Shown: positions 7,533-15,386, counted from the first letter of the stretch. The stretch: DNA of 22,380 bases from JAVBLD01 sp031553705 (GCA_031553705.1 JAVBLD010000069.1:1-22380); one strand, 5' to 3'. The notes: generated by a model not told the origin, from the letters alone. Translations and numbers: made by a program.

Positions 7533-8621
7533 ATGAAAAAAAAATTAGTATTATTTGCCTTCGTTGCTTTGACCCTCTCCGGATTTTCACAGAAAAAAGG
7601 GTTTACAGTAACCGGAACAATCGGAGATCTTAAGAGTGATGAGGCTTACCTCATTGAACTTAAAAACAATAAACCTGACACACTCACAAAAGCAGCTATT
7701 ATCGACGGCGCTTTCAAAATGACCGGCCAGGTTAAAGAATTGACAACATGTCAGCTTGTGTTTAAAGGTCTGAGAGGAGGTATGCCTATTTTTATCGAGA
7801 ATACGGATTATGTTGTTACGTTAAGCCGGCAAGACACTAAAGTTGAAGGTGGCGGAGATGCACAGAAATTAAGCAACCAGTTCAATGATCTCCAGCTTGC
7901 CGTAAGTAAGAAAAGTAGGGAGTTACAGTCACAATTCCAGGCCGCTCAACAGTCAGGCGACAAAGAGAAAATGGAAGCTATCAAAAATGAATACAGCCAG
8001 GCTTTTGATGAAATGCAAACCAACATGAATGCATTAATTAAAGCAAACCCGAATTCTGTGGTATCTGCTTTCTATGTTTATACATCCATGCAAGGTGCGG
8101 AATATGAACCGCTGAAAGCTAAGTATGATCTGTTGGGCGACAAGGCCAAATCGACCGAGATGGGAAAGGCTATTGCTGAAAAATTAAACAAAATGGAAAG
8201 TTTAAGCGTCGGACAGGTTGCCCCGGACTTTACTTTAGAGACTCCGGACGGAGGCCAGCTAAGCCTTTATCAGGTGAAAGGAAAATTAAAACTAATCGAT
8301 TTTTGGGCATCCTGGTGTGGCCCATGCCGCGGAGAAAACCCGCATGTTGTTGCTCTTTACAACGAATATCATCCGAAAGGGCTTGAAATTATCAGCGTTT
8401 CTCTGGATAACCAAAAAAATGCCTGGGTAAAAGCGATTCAAGATGACGGTTTGATCTGGCAACACTGTTCGGATCTGAAAGGCTGGCAATCATCAGCAGT
8501 CCAGTTATACCAGGTAACTGCTATTCCTCATACTGTTCTGTTGGATGAGAACAATCGCATCATTGCCAAAAACCTGAGAGGGGATGCACTGAAAGCAAAA
8601 GTAGCCGAGTTATTAAAATAA
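7533..8621 (+). CDS. secreted TlpA-like thiol-disulfide protein with DUF4369 front domain
   Basis: The 362-residue protein has a signal peptide (about 1-19, LTLSGFSQ end), then a DUF4369-like beta domain (about 22-110), a charged helical/coiled-coil segment (about 110-222) and a C-terminal AhpC/TSA-TlpA thioredoxin fold (about 225-362). The redox motif WCGPC (261-265) gives Cys262 and Cys265, and the cis-proline segment appears as TAIPHTVLL. Proteins of this build are common in Bacteroidetes and act in the periplasm as thiol-disulfide reductases, often with an unknown partner. There is no lipobox cysteine, so it is predicted soluble rather than a lipoprotein. It is a single-gene unit bounded by hairpins. 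Confidence 0.9.
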   Translation: MKKKLVLFAFVALTLSGFSQKKGFTVTGTIGDLKSDEAYLIELKNNKPDTLTKAAIIDGAFKMTGQVKELTTCQLVFKGLRGGMPIFIENTDYVVTLSRQDTKVEGGGDAQKLSNQFNDLQLAVSKKSRELQSQFQAAQQSGDKEKMEAIKNEYSQAFDEMQTNMNALIKANPNSVVSAFYVYTSMQGAEYEPLKAKYDLLGDKAKSTEMGKAIAEKLNKMESLSVGQVAPDFTLETPDGGQLSLYQVKGKLKLIDFWASWCGPCRGENPHVVALYNEYHPKGLEIISVSLDNQKNAWVKAIQDDGLIWQHCSDLKGWQSSAVQLYQVTAIPHTVLLDENNRIIAKNLRGDALKAKVAELLK

Positions 8622-8640
8622 TCCGGACTTCTAAAAACAT

Positions 8641-8669
8641 AAAACTGTCTCTTCGGAGGCAGTTTTTTT
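8641..8669 (+). terminator. strong UUCG-loop terminator after the TlpA-like gene
   Basis: AAAACTGTCTC (8641-8651) pairs with GAGGCAGTTTT (8656-8666) around a TTCG tetraloop, with one U-G pair, followed by a T run to 8669. It is a textbook intrinsic terminator. Confidence 0.9.
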
Positions 8670-8671
8670 GT

Positions 8672-8702
8672 TTTGCGCCAAACAGTAAAAGGTATATATT
8701 TG
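8672..8702 (+). promoter_or_regulatory. Bacteroidetes-type promoter for the LuxR-type regulator
   Basis: TTTG at 8672-8675 and TATATTTG at 8695-8702 are separated by 19 bases, an excellent match to the TTTG / TAnnTTTG pattern. The start codon at 8741 lies 38 bases beyond the -7 element. Confidence 0.75.
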
Positions 8703-8740
8703 CAAAAAAAGCATTCTGATTTGACAATATAAGACCAGGC

Positions 8741-9502
8741 ATGAAAGAACTACAGAAGGAATACGAGTGCTTGCTGAATATGCAAGACTTCCATGAAGAG
8801 GAATTGGATTACGGAATATTGGATAAACATCTTGCAAGTTTATCGCAATTTGCCAGTATATCGAACAGCGGCATCACGGTTTATGATTCATTCCGCCGGA
8901 AGCATGCTTTCGTCTCTTATAATTTTGCCGATTTATTCAACTATGATATGTCGCGTATCAAAACCGAGGACGTCGATTATTTCACCTTACAAATTCATCC
9001 GGAAGATGTCCGGCAGTTGATCCGGAACGGGACTACCGCTCTCAGATTTATCATGGAGGCCGGCGAAAATGCAAAGAATTTCAAAATGATCAGCGAATAC
9101 CGGATTAATGCAGCAGGCAAATACATACGGGTCATCGAACAGATGCAAGTTCTGGAATTCGATCCCCACGGTAATCCGTGGCTTTCATTAAGCATCCTGG
9201 ATATATCCCCGAATCAGACTCTCCTGACAAAGGTCGAGTCAAAACTATTGAACTTCACGACCGGAGAGGTATTTATGTTGCCGGAATTCCCGGAAAATAA
9301 AGACCGTTCCGTATCGTTGACTACCCGTGAAAAAATGATATTGCAATTAGTCCGCGACGGCTTTTTAAGCAAAGAAATATCCGAACAACTAAAAATCAGT
9401 GTAAATACGGTCAATACCCATCGCCAACGCATCATTGAAAAACTGGATGTAAATAACTCCCATGAAGCGATCAAATACGCAACAAAGGTTGGGTTAATAT
9501 AA
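8741..9502 (+). CDS. LuxR-type transcriptional regulator with PAS-like sensor half
   Basis: The protein has 253 residues. The C-terminal quarter (about 190-253) is a LuxR/GerE helix-turn-helix: LTTREKMILQLVRDG, then SKEISEQLKISVNTVNTHR, then a last helix ending KLDVNNSHEAIKYA. The N-terminal part (about 30-165) resembles a PAS domain, with a segment about HPEDV and a following beta-rich stretch. It has no receiver-domain aspartate and no membrane segment, so it is probably a one-component cytoplasmic regulator, with an unknown ligand. The neighbours do not show its target. It is transcribed alone from its own promoter and converges with rsmI. Confidence 0.85.
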   Translation: MKELQKEYECLLNMQDFHEEELDYGILDKHLASLSQFASISNSGITVYDSFRRKHAFVSYNFADLFNYDMSRIKTEDVDYFTLQIHPEDVRQLIRNGTTALRFIMEAGENAKNFKMISEYRINAAGKYIRVIEQMQVLEFDPHGNPWLSLSILDISPNQTLLTKVESKLLNFTTGEVFMLPEFPENKDRSVSLTTREKMILQLVRDGFLSKEISEQLKISVNTVNTHRQRIIEKLDVNNSHEAIKYATKVGLI

Positions 9503-9563
9503 TTAAAACAAAGACCATCCGGCTGGATTTACCTATTGATAAAGAATCTGTGGCACTGCGGTT

Positions 9564-10274
9564 TTACTCTTCGTCCGACTCTTCTGTTTCTTCGATACTC
9601 TCCATCGTTTTTCCCCCGATGATCAGGACGATCTCCCCCTTAACTCCCTTTGCAGAAAAGTAATCATACAGCTCTTTCAGGGTACCCCGCTTATACTCTT
9701 CAAACATTTTGCTGATTTCCCTGGCAACGCAGGCTGGACGGCTATCTCCGAACAGCGCGGCTGTTTGCTCCAATGTCTTTGCCAATCGGTAGGGCGATTC
9801 ATAGAAGATCATCGTACGCGTCTCCTCTGCCAATGCCGAGAGTTTTTTCTGCCGTCCTTTTTTTTGCGGCAGGAAACCCTCGAAACAAAACCGGTCGCAC
9901 GGAAAACCGGAGTTTACCAACGCCGGCACAAAAGCGGTAGCTCCAGGCAGGCATTCGGTGTCAATCCCCCGTTCAATACAGGTACGGGTAAGCAAAAAAC
10001 CGGGATCGGAAATCCCCGGAGTACCGGCATCACTTACCAAAGCGATATTTTCGCCTCGTTCGATTCGCTCGGCAATCCGTTCGACCTGTTGGTGTTCATT
10101 GAATTTATGGTGGGAAGCCAACGGAGTTGCAATCTCATAATGTTTCAGCAACTTCGCCGTAGTACGGGTGTCCTCCGCCAGGATAACATTTACCTCCCTT
10201 AATATCTTCAATGCGCGAAAAGTAATATCTTCCATATTACCCACCGGAGTGGGAACCAGATACAGTTTCCCCAT
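9564..10274 (-). CDS. rsmI: 16S rRNA (cytidine(1402)-2'-O)-methyltransferase
   Basis: The protein has 236 residues from the chosen start. RsmI uses S-adenosylmethionine to methylate the 2'-O of C1402 in the decoding centre of 16S rRNA. Hallmarks are KLYLVPTPVGN at the N-terminus, LAEDTRTTAKLL, VSDAGTPGISDPG and a GEIVLIIGG-like segment near the end, as in tetrapyrrole-methylase-fold enzymes. The open frame extends upstream to an ATG at 10313, but that codon overlaps the predicted -7 promoter element (10311-10318), and the family begins at MGKLYLV, so 10274 is preferred. The short Glu/Asp-rich tail (EETEESDEE) is common in Bacteroidetes copies. Confidence 0.95.
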   Translation of the reverse strand: MGKLYLVPTPVGNMEDITFRALKILREVNVILAEDTRTTAKLLKHYEIATPLASHHKFNEHQQVERIAERIERGENIALVSDAGTPGISDPGFLLTRTCIERGIDTECLPGATAFVPALVNSGFPCDRFCFEGFLPQKKGRQKKLSALAEETRTMIFYESPYRLAKTLEQTAALFGDSRPACVAREISKMFEEYKRGTLKELYDYFSAKGVKGEIVLIIGGKTMESIEETEESDEE

Positions 10275-10310
10275 ATTATATGCTTTTATCAATAAACGAT
10301 TGTCACGATA

Positions 10311-10342
10311 CAAAAATAATACAATTTTAAATGAGGGGCAAG
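10311..10342 (-). promoter_or_regulatory. promoter for rsmI
   Basis: On the minus strand TATTTTTG (plus 10318-10311) fits TAnnTTTG, with CTTG (plus 10342-10339) 20 bases upstream. The ATG used for rsmI lies 36 bases beyond the -7 element. Confidence 0.6.
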
Positions 10343-10443
10343 AAATAAAATACGGGCTGTGAAATTATATCCCCTACAGTCAATCGTTGATATACACATT
10401 TTTACTGTTAGAAGCATAAACACAGAAAAAAAATAGTGTTTTT

Positions 10444-10474
10444 TTTGGTGAGAATTAAAAATGCCGTATATTTG
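10444..10474 (+). promoter_or_regulatory. promoter for the tRNA-Glu pair and probably rpsT
   Basis: TTTG (10444-10447) and TATATTTG (10467-10474) lie 19 bases apart, a full match to the Bacteroidetes consensus. The first tRNA begins 20 bases beyond the -7 element. Confidence 0.75.
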
Positions 10475-10494
10475 CATCCGCTAAGCAAAATTAT

Positions 10495-10566
10495 GGTCCG
10501 TTCGTCTAGGGGTTAGGACGCAAGGTTTTCATCCTTGTAACAGGGGTTCGATTCCCCTACGGACTA
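10495..10566 (+). tRNA. tRNA-Glu (anticodon UUC), copy 1
   Basis: A complete 72-base cloverleaf can be folded: acceptor GGTCCGT with ACGGACT (first pair G-U), D arm GTCT/GGAC, anticodon stem CAAGG/CCTTG with loop TTTTCAT giving anticodon TTC, four-base variable region, and T arm AGGGG/CCCCT with loop TTCGATT. The 3' CCA is not encoded; ACAA follows. The body matches bacterial tRNA-Glu closely. Confidence 0.96.
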
Positions 10567-10589
10567 CAATTTTTTTGAACAAGCATTAT

Positions 10590-10661
10590 GGTCCGTTCGT
10601 CTAGGGGTTAGGACGCAAGGTTTTCATCCTTGTAACAGGGGTTCGATTCCCCTACGGACTA
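10590..10661 (+). tRNA. tRNA-Glu (anticodon UUC), copy 2
   Basis: This is an exact copy of the first tRNA-Glu, starting 95 bases later, with the same cloverleaf and TTC anticodon. The identity extends a few bases on each side (10490-10569 equals 10585-10664), pointing to a recent tandem duplication or ongoing conversion. rpsT begins 31 bases after it. Confidence 0.96.
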
Positions 10662-10692
10662 CAAAAAAAGTTGAATTATTATATTTGTAGAG

Positions 10693-10944
10693 ATGGCAAA
10701 TCATAAATCATCAGAAAAAAGAATACGGCAAACGGAAAAAAGAAGGTTACACAACCGTTACTATGCAAAAACTACCAGAAATGCGGTGAAGAAATTGCGT
10801 ATGACAACGGATAAGGTTGCAGCTGTCGAGTTGTTCCCGAAAGTTGTTGCAATGCTGGATAAATTGGCGAAAAAGAATATTATCCACGATAATAAAGCCG
10901 CTAACTTGAAATCTAAATTAGCATTGCATATCAATAAGCTATAA
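10693..10944 (+). CDS. rpsT: 30S ribosomal protein S20
   Basis: This 83-residue, very basic, helical protein binds 16S rRNA in the small subunit. The start MANHKSSEKRIRQTEKRR, the central AKTTRNAVKKLR and the end AANLKSKLALHINKL are typical S20 segments, and the length matches the family. The gene begins 31 bases after the second tRNA-Glu with no usable promoter in between, so it is likely read from the tRNA promoter. A clear terminator follows. Confidence 0.97.
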   Translation: MANHKSSEKRIRQTEKRRLHNRYYAKTTRNAVKKLRMTTDKVAAVELFPKVVAMLDKLAKKNIIHDNKAANLKSKLALHINKL

Positions 10945-10976
10945 ATCTATAAATTATAGTTTATATCAACATATTC

Positions 10977-11004
10977 AGGAGATGAGCAAAACTCATCTCT
11001 TTTG
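10977..11004 (+). terminator. hairpin terminator after rpsT
   Basis: GAGATGAG (10979-10986) pairs with CTCATCTC (10992-10999) around a CAAAA loop. The stem can be extended by two weaker pairs, and a short T run follows. Confidence 0.85.
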
Positions 11005-11137
11005 TTATTTATACTTGTCCATACCTCTGCCAGCGATTCATTCCAGTCTATATTCTTCATAATAACATCAAAAAAGCAATTGTTCTTGTTGCTTAATTTC
11101 ATAAAAAATGCTAAATTGCTCCAAAAATTGCCATACG

Positions 11138-11848
11138 ATGTTAGAACAATATATCCCTATAAAACATTGGGCAAAGGATGAGCGTCCGCGTGAAAAATTG
11201 TTGAAACACGGAACCCCGGCCCTATCGACAAACGAACTGTTTGCAATCCTTTTACGTTCCGGCCAGGAAGAGGAATCGGCATTGGATCTCGCCCGCCGGA
11301 TCCTGTCCGATTGTAATAACGATCTGAACCTGTTGGCCCGGATGGATACCCGCGATCTAATGAACCGGTACAAAGGCATCGGCATAGCTAAAGCAGCATC
11401 GATCATCGCCGCCATAGAAATCGGGCGTCGTAGAAAACTCGAGACAGCCCGCATATCGCCGATGATCAAATCGAGTGTTGATGTGTACCACTATATGGCC
11501 CCCCTTATCGCCGACCTCGATCATGAAGAGTTTTGGGCTATTTACCTGAATAACTCAAACTATATCAAAGGAAGCGAAAGACTATCCATCGGCGGGATGA
11601 GCGGTACGGTGGTCGACTTACGGATACTGTTCAGGAAAGCCCTCGATATGAAAGCAAATGCGATCATCATTGCCCATAATCATCCCAGCGGCTCTTTAAC
11701 CCCGAGCCGGCACGACAAATCGATTACCGAAAAAATCAGAGAAGCCGGAATGTTGTTGGACATTATCCTGCACGACCATTTGATCATCGGCAGCGACTCC
11801 TACTTTAGCTTTGTCGACGCAGGAATAATGGAAGGAAAAAAGAAATAA
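11138..11848 (+). CDS. radC: RadC family JAB-domain protein
   Basis: The protein has 236 residues from the chosen start. The N-terminal part has the RadC signature (IKHWAKDERPREKLLKHG) and a helix-hairpin-helix-like segment KGIGIAKAASI (about 79-89). The C-terminal JAB/MPN domain shows the metalloprotease-type motif with His180, His182 and Asp193 in HNHPSGSLTPSRHD and an upstream Glu (about 130-131). The name reflects an old link to DNA repair that was later questioned; the biochemical role is not settled. An in-frame ATG at 11108 would add ten residues (MLNCSKNCHT) not typical of the family, so I prefer 11138. No strong promoter was seen. Confidence 0.92.
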   Translation: MLEQYIPIKHWAKDERPREKLLKHGTPALSTNELFAILLRSGQEEESALDLARRILSDCNNDLNLLARMDTRDLMNRYKGIGIAKAASIIAAIEIGRRRKLETARISPMIKSSVDVYHYMAPLIADLDHEEFWAIYLNNSNYIKGSERLSIGGMSGTVVDLRILFRKALDMKANAIIIAHNHPSGSLTPSRHDKSITEKIREAGMLLDIILHDHLIIGSDSYFSFVDAGIMEGKKK

Positions 11849-11874
11849 AGCAGTCATCCCGAAAATAGATTTTC

Positions 11875-11911
11875 TGCCAATCTGGCAATGTAAGATATTG
11901 CCAGATTGGCA
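11875..11911. promoter_or_regulatory. perfect 15-bp inverted repeat upstream of grpE, likely operator
   Basis: TGCCAATCTGGCAAT (11875-11889) and ATTGCCAGATTGGCA (11897-11911) are exact reverse complements separated by seven bases. Each arm is itself a TGCCA-N3-TGGCA dyad, centred at 11881 and 11905, 24 bases apart. Another TGGCA (11924-11928) falls within the promoter spacer. There is no T run after the right arm, so a terminator for radC is less likely than a protein-binding site. It is not the CIRCE element of HrcA-controlled genes. Confidence 0.6.
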
Positions 11912-11916
11912 TATAG

Positions 11917-11947
11917 TTGGTATTGGCAAAGTTTTTGCTTATTTTTG
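11917..11947 (+). promoter_or_regulatory. promoter for grpE-dnaJ-oxyR
   Basis: GTTG with TTG at 11917-11919 and TATTTTTG at 11940-11947 are spaced 20 bases apart, fitting the Bacteroidetes vegetative promoter. The inverted repeat ends five bases upstream of the -33 element. TTTGCGCAAA (11944-11953), a perfect 10-bp palindrome, sits at the expected transcription start. Confidence 0.6.
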
Positions 11948-12009
11948 CGCAAATGGAAGCAAGAAAGAATTGACAACAAGAGCAAAAAGAAATAAAAAAC
12001 AGATCAACT

Positions 12010-12588
12010 ATGTCAGAAAAAATAAACGATACGGAAAAGACGGAACCGAATGGAAAAGCACAGCCGGAACAGCATGCCGAAGAGAAACACGCCGGACATA
12101 AAAAGAAGGAGAAACACCCTAAGAAAGACGAAAAAGATCAGAAAATCGAAGAATTGGGAGAAAAATTGTTGGATATAAATGACAAGTACCTCCGTCTATC
12201 GGCAGAGTTTGATAATTATAGAAAACGTGTACTGAAAGAACGCATCGAATTGACAAAAAATGCCGGAGAACAATTACTGACAAAAATCCTACCGGTAATG
12301 GACAATTTTGAACGTGCACTGGTCAGTATGGAAAAAGCAACTGACGTTCCGGCATTACGGGAAGGAGTAAAGCTGATATACTCCAATTTCAGGGATTTTC
12401 TGGGACAAAATGGAATAAAAGAGATTGAATGCTTGCATGGCGATTTCAACACTGATATCCATGAAGCGGTAGCAAAGATTCCGGCACCGTCCGAAGCGTT
12501 AAAAGGTAAAATAGTCGACTGCATTGAAAAAGGATATTACCTTAATGACAAAGTAGTGCGTTTTGCAAAAGTAGTTGTCGGGGAATAA
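12010..12588 (+). CDS. grpE: nucleotide exchange factor GrpE
   Basis: This 192-residue cytoplasmic co-chaperone releases ADP from DnaK. The first 45 residues are Lys/Glu-rich and disordered-looking. A long coiled-coil helix follows (about 45-95, with LRLSAEFDNYRKR), and the compact beta wing at the C-terminus ends GYYLNDKVVRFAKVVVGE, the family signature. Length is in the usual range. It is first in an operon with dnaJ 57 bases downstream. No dnaK is in the window, so its partner is encoded elsewhere. Confidence 0.95.
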   Translation: MSEKINDTEKTEPNGKAQPEQHAEEKHAGHKKKEKHPKKDEKDQKIEELGEKLLDINDKYLRLSAEFDNYRKRVLKERIELTKNAGEQLLTKILPVMDNFERALVSMEKATDVPALREGVKLIYSNFRDFLGQNGIKEIECLHGDFNTDIHEAVAKIPAPSEALKGKIVDCIEKGYYLNDKVVRFAKVVVGE

Positions 12589-12645
12589 ATCCGAACCATA
12601 ATTTAAGAACATACGGAATAAGGCTAATAAACCAAAAAAATACAA

Positions 12646-13806
12646 ATGGCTGAGAAAAGAGACTATTATGAGGTGTTGGGCGTATCAAAAAATGCAGACG
12701 CTGCGGAAATAAAAAAAGCTTACCGGAAACTGGCTTTGCAATACCATCCGGATAAAAACCCAGGGGATAAAGAGGCTGAGGAAAAATTTAAGGAAGCCGC
12801 AGAAGCTTATGACGTACTCAGCAATGAAGAGAAAAAACGCAAATACGACCAGTTCGGACATGCAGGGTTAGGCGGTAGCGGAGGTTTCAGCGGTGGCGGA
12901 ATGAGCATGGATGACATCTTTTCACATTTCGGGGACATTTTCGGAAGTTTCGGAGGTTTCGGAAGTTTCAGCGGTTTTGGGGGTAGTGGAGGAGGCCGGA
13001 GCGCCCGCCGGGTAAACCGGGGGACAAACCTCCGTGTAAAAGTAAAACTGACCCTGGAAGAGATCGCTACCGGAGTAGAAAAAAAGATTAAAGTTAAAAA
13101 ATACGTAGCTTGCGAGCACTGTAATGGCTCCGGGGCAAAAAGCGGAAGCTCTTATACAACCTGTAACACATGTCATGGTACCGGCCAGATCGTGCGGGTA
13201 CAGAATACGATATTGGGCGCCATGCAAACAACATCTACCTGTCCCACCTGTAACGGTGAAGGCAAAATCATCAACGAAAAATGCACCTACTGCTCAGGCG
13301 AAGGTGTCCTGCTTTCGGAAGAGGTGATCTCCCTGCACATACCGGCAGGAGTTGCGGATGGCATGCAGTTGTCGTTGAACGGCAAAGGGAACGCAGCCAG
13401 AAGAGGAGGAGTAAACGGAGACCTGATCGTATTGATCGAAGAAGAAGAACATTCTGATCTGGTAAGGGATGGGAACGATCTGTTATATAATATATTCATC
13501 AGCTTTCCGGAAGCGGTGCTGGGCGACTCGGTAGAGATCCCTGCACTGGAAGGAAAGGTAAAAGTAAAAATCGAACCGGGTACGCAACCGGGCAAAATAT
13601 TACGGCTCAAAGGGAAAGGCTTACCGGATGTAAACGGATACGGGAAAGGCGATTTATTGGTAAAAGTAAACGTATGGGTTCCCAAAAACCTGTCAAAAGA
13701 TGACCGGAGAATCATTGAACAAATAAAAGACAACGAGTTCCTGAAACCGGGAAAAATGGACAGCACAAAAGGTTTTTTTCATAAAATGAAAAATTTCTTT
13801 GAATGA
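12646..13806 (+). CDS. dnaJ: molecular chaperone DnaJ (Hsp40)
   Basis: This is a 386-residue type I Hsp40. The J domain (about 4-70) carries the HPD motif at 34-36 that stimulates DnaK ATPase. A Gly/Phe-rich linker follows (about 73-118). The zinc-binding domain has four intact CxxCxGxG motifs: CEHCNGSG (from 156), CNTCHGTG (173), CPTCNGEG (199) and CTYCSGEG (213). The C-terminal substrate-binding domains then follow. All key residues are present. Its stop codon overlaps the start of oxyR (ATGA, 13803-13806), indicating translational coupling. Confidence 0.97.
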   Translation: MAEKRDYYEVLGVSKNADAAEIKKAYRKLALQYHPDKNPGDKEAEEKFKEAAEAYDVLSNEEKKRKYDQFGHAGLGGSGGFSGGGMSMDDIFSHFGDIFGSFGGFGSFSGFGGSGGGRSARRVNRGTNLRVKVKLTLEEIATGVEKKIKVKKYVACEHCNGSGAKSGSSYTTCNTCHGTGQIVRVQNTILGAMQTTSTCPTCNGEGKIINEKCTYCSGEGVLLSEEVISLHIPAGVADGMQLSLNGKGNAARRGGVNGDLIVLIEEEEHSDLVRDGNDLLYNIFISFPEAVLGDSVEIPALEGKVKVKIEPGTQPGKILRLKGKGLPDVNGYGKGDLLVKVNVWVPKNLSKDDRRIIEQIKDNEFLKPGKMDSTKGFFHKMKNFFE

Positions 13807-14762
13807 TTACCCTTACCCAATTGGCTTATATTGTAGCTATTGATGAATACCGCCATTTTGCTACAGCTGCTGAGAAATGCTTTGTTACTCAGCCTACGTT
13901 AAGCATGCAGGTAAAAAAATTGGAAGATGATTTGGGCGTCATCTTGTTCGATCGTACACGCCAGCCGGTGGTGCCTACCGAAATCGGGGCCAAACTTGTA
14001 GAACAAGCGCGGATAGCACTTGCTTCGACGGCACGGATACACGAGATCATTAAAGAAGATAAACAGGAAATTGCCGGAGAACTGAGGATCGGCATTATTC
14101 CTACTTTAGCACCGTATCTGTTGCCGGTATTTATGGGCGTTTACATCCGGAAATATCCGGCAATAAGATTGATTGTGGAAGAACTGGTCTCCGAGGATCT
14201 GATCGACCGGCTGAAAAAAGACACAATCGATGCCGGCATTTTTGTCACGCCATATCATGACGAAAAAATTATCGAGCGGCCGTTATTCTATGAAGAGATG
14301 TTGATCTATGCTCATCCCGGCCATGCTTTGTTGAAAAAAGATACGATCGATATAAAGGACATCGCCACACCTGAAATCTGGATGCTGAGCCGGGGAAACT
14401 GTTTCAGAACCCAAGTGATAAACCTGTGTGAAAAAGAGTCAGGACGCGGTCCTGACGGAGTTGCCTTTGAATTTGAAAGCAACTCGCTGGAAACGCTAAT
14501 GAGAATGGTCGACCGGGAAGGTGGTTTTACATTGATCCCTGAATTGGCGTTGCAACACATGCCTGAGGATAAGCGGCAACAGGTAAGATCCTTGACCGCT
14601 TATAAACCGCTAAGAGAGGTTAGTGTAGTCTATTCCCGCCATTACATAAAACAGAAGCCGATCGACCTGCTTTGCAATGAAATTCTTTCCGTGATACCCA
14701 AACAGATGACAAACCGGACCAGAGGTATTGTGGTGGAATGGAGAAAACAAGAAAAGGTATAG
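13803..14762 (+). CDS. oxyR: hydrogen-peroxide-sensing LysR-type activator OxyR
   Basis: This 319-residue LysR-family regulator has an N-terminal winged helix-turn-helix (about 1-60, with FVTQPTLSMQVKKLEDDLG) and a C-terminal sensing domain. The redox pair that defines OxyR is present: Cys200 and Cys209 in GNCFRTQVINLCEKE, matching Cys199 and Cys208 of E. coli OxyR in spacing and context. It should form a disulfide on peroxide exposure and activate genes such as catalase, peroxiredoxin and dps. The ATG overlaps the dnaJ stop by four bases, so it is probably translated from the grpE-dnaJ message. Confidence 0.93.
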   Translation: MITLTQLAYIVAIDEYRHFATAAEKCFVTQPTLSMQVKKLEDDLGVILFDRTRQPVVPTEIGAKLVEQARIALASTARIHEIIKEDKQEIAGELRIGIIPTLAPYLLPVFMGVYIRKYPAIRLIVEELVSEDLIDRLKKDTIDAGIFVTPYHDEKIIERPLFYEEMLIYAHPGHALLKKDTIDIKDIATPEIWMLSRGNCFRTQVINLCEKESGRGPDGVAFEFESNSLETLMRMVDREGGFTLIPELALQHMPEDKRQQVRSLTAYKPLREVSVVYSRHYIKQKPIDLLCNEILSVIPKQMTNRTRGIVVEWRKQEKV

Positions 14763-14804
14763 GGTACAAAGGGGGCAGGGAGCAAGGTACAACTAAATAC
14801 ATTT

Positions 14805-15386
14805 ATGGATCTGATAGAAAATAGTCTACAACAGGCTCAGCTGGTTCTGGCCGATTTTATATCGAACCGGGGGAATCTGAACATGATTCGGCAGGCCGGA
14901 GATCTGCTTGTCGAAATGTGGAAAAACGGAGGCAAAGTACTGAGTTGCGGAAACGGCGGTTCACTATGTGACGCAATGCACTTCGCCGAAGAGCTTACCG
15001 GTTGCTTTCGTAAAAAGCGTATCGCACTTCCGGCAATTGCAATAACCGACCCGTCGCATATCACCTGTGTCGCAAACGACTACGGATTTGAGTATATTTT
15101 CTCAAAATACATCGAAGCCCACGGGCAACGCAACGACGTTTTATTAGCGATCAGCACCTCCGGAAATTCTCCGAACATTCTCCACGCAATCGAAGAAGCG
15201 CATAAAAAAGAAATGAAAGTGATCGGTCTGGCCGGCAAAAACGGCGGGCAGATGAAAGAGATGTGCGACCTTTGCATTGTTGCACCATGGCATGAATATT
15301 CGGACAGGATACAAGAAATACATATAAAAATCATCCATATCCTGATAGAATACGTAGAAGATAAATTAAGAATCAACAATAATTAG
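14805..15386 (+). CDS. gmhA: sedoheptulose-7-phosphate isomerase (phosphoheptose isomerase)
   Basis: This 193-residue SIS-domain enzyme converts sedoheptulose 7-phosphate to D-glycero-manno-heptose 7-phosphate, the first step of heptose synthesis for cell-surface glycans. It follows E. coli GmhA almost throughout: GGKVLSCGNGGS (phosphate loop), CDAMHFAEELTG with His59 and Glu63 equivalent to E. coli His61 and Glu65, STSGNSPN, and the C-terminal DRIQEIHIKIIHILIE bearing the catalytic histidine. The residue after GGS is Leu rather than the His of E. coli. Other heptose genes are not in the window. It lies 42 bases after oxyR and 79 before ppa. Confidence 0.94.
   Translation: MDLIENSLQQAQLVLADFISNRGNLNMIRQAGDLLVEMWKNGGKVLSCGNGGSLCDAMHFAEELTGCFRKKRIALPAIAITDPSHITCVANDYGFEYIFSKYIEAHGQRNDVLLAISTSGNSPNILHAIEEAHKKEMKVIGLAGKNGGQMKEMCDLCIVAPWHEYSDRIQEIHIKIIHILIEYVEDKLRINNN

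Noticed and set aside
10680..10687. TATATTTG resembling a -7 promoter element before rpsT
   Set aside because: It ends five bases before the rpsT ATG and has no -33 partner, so transcription would start at or beyond the start codon.
11074..11094. AAGCAA / TTGCTT inverted repeat before radC
   Set aside because: Only six bases per arm in AT-rich DNA with no adjoining T run or promoter match, so probably chance.
11875..11911. Inverted repeat as an intrinsic terminator of radC
   Set aside because: The stem is strong, but TATAG rather than a T run follows it, and its placement against the -33 element fits an operator better. A terminator role is not fully excluded.
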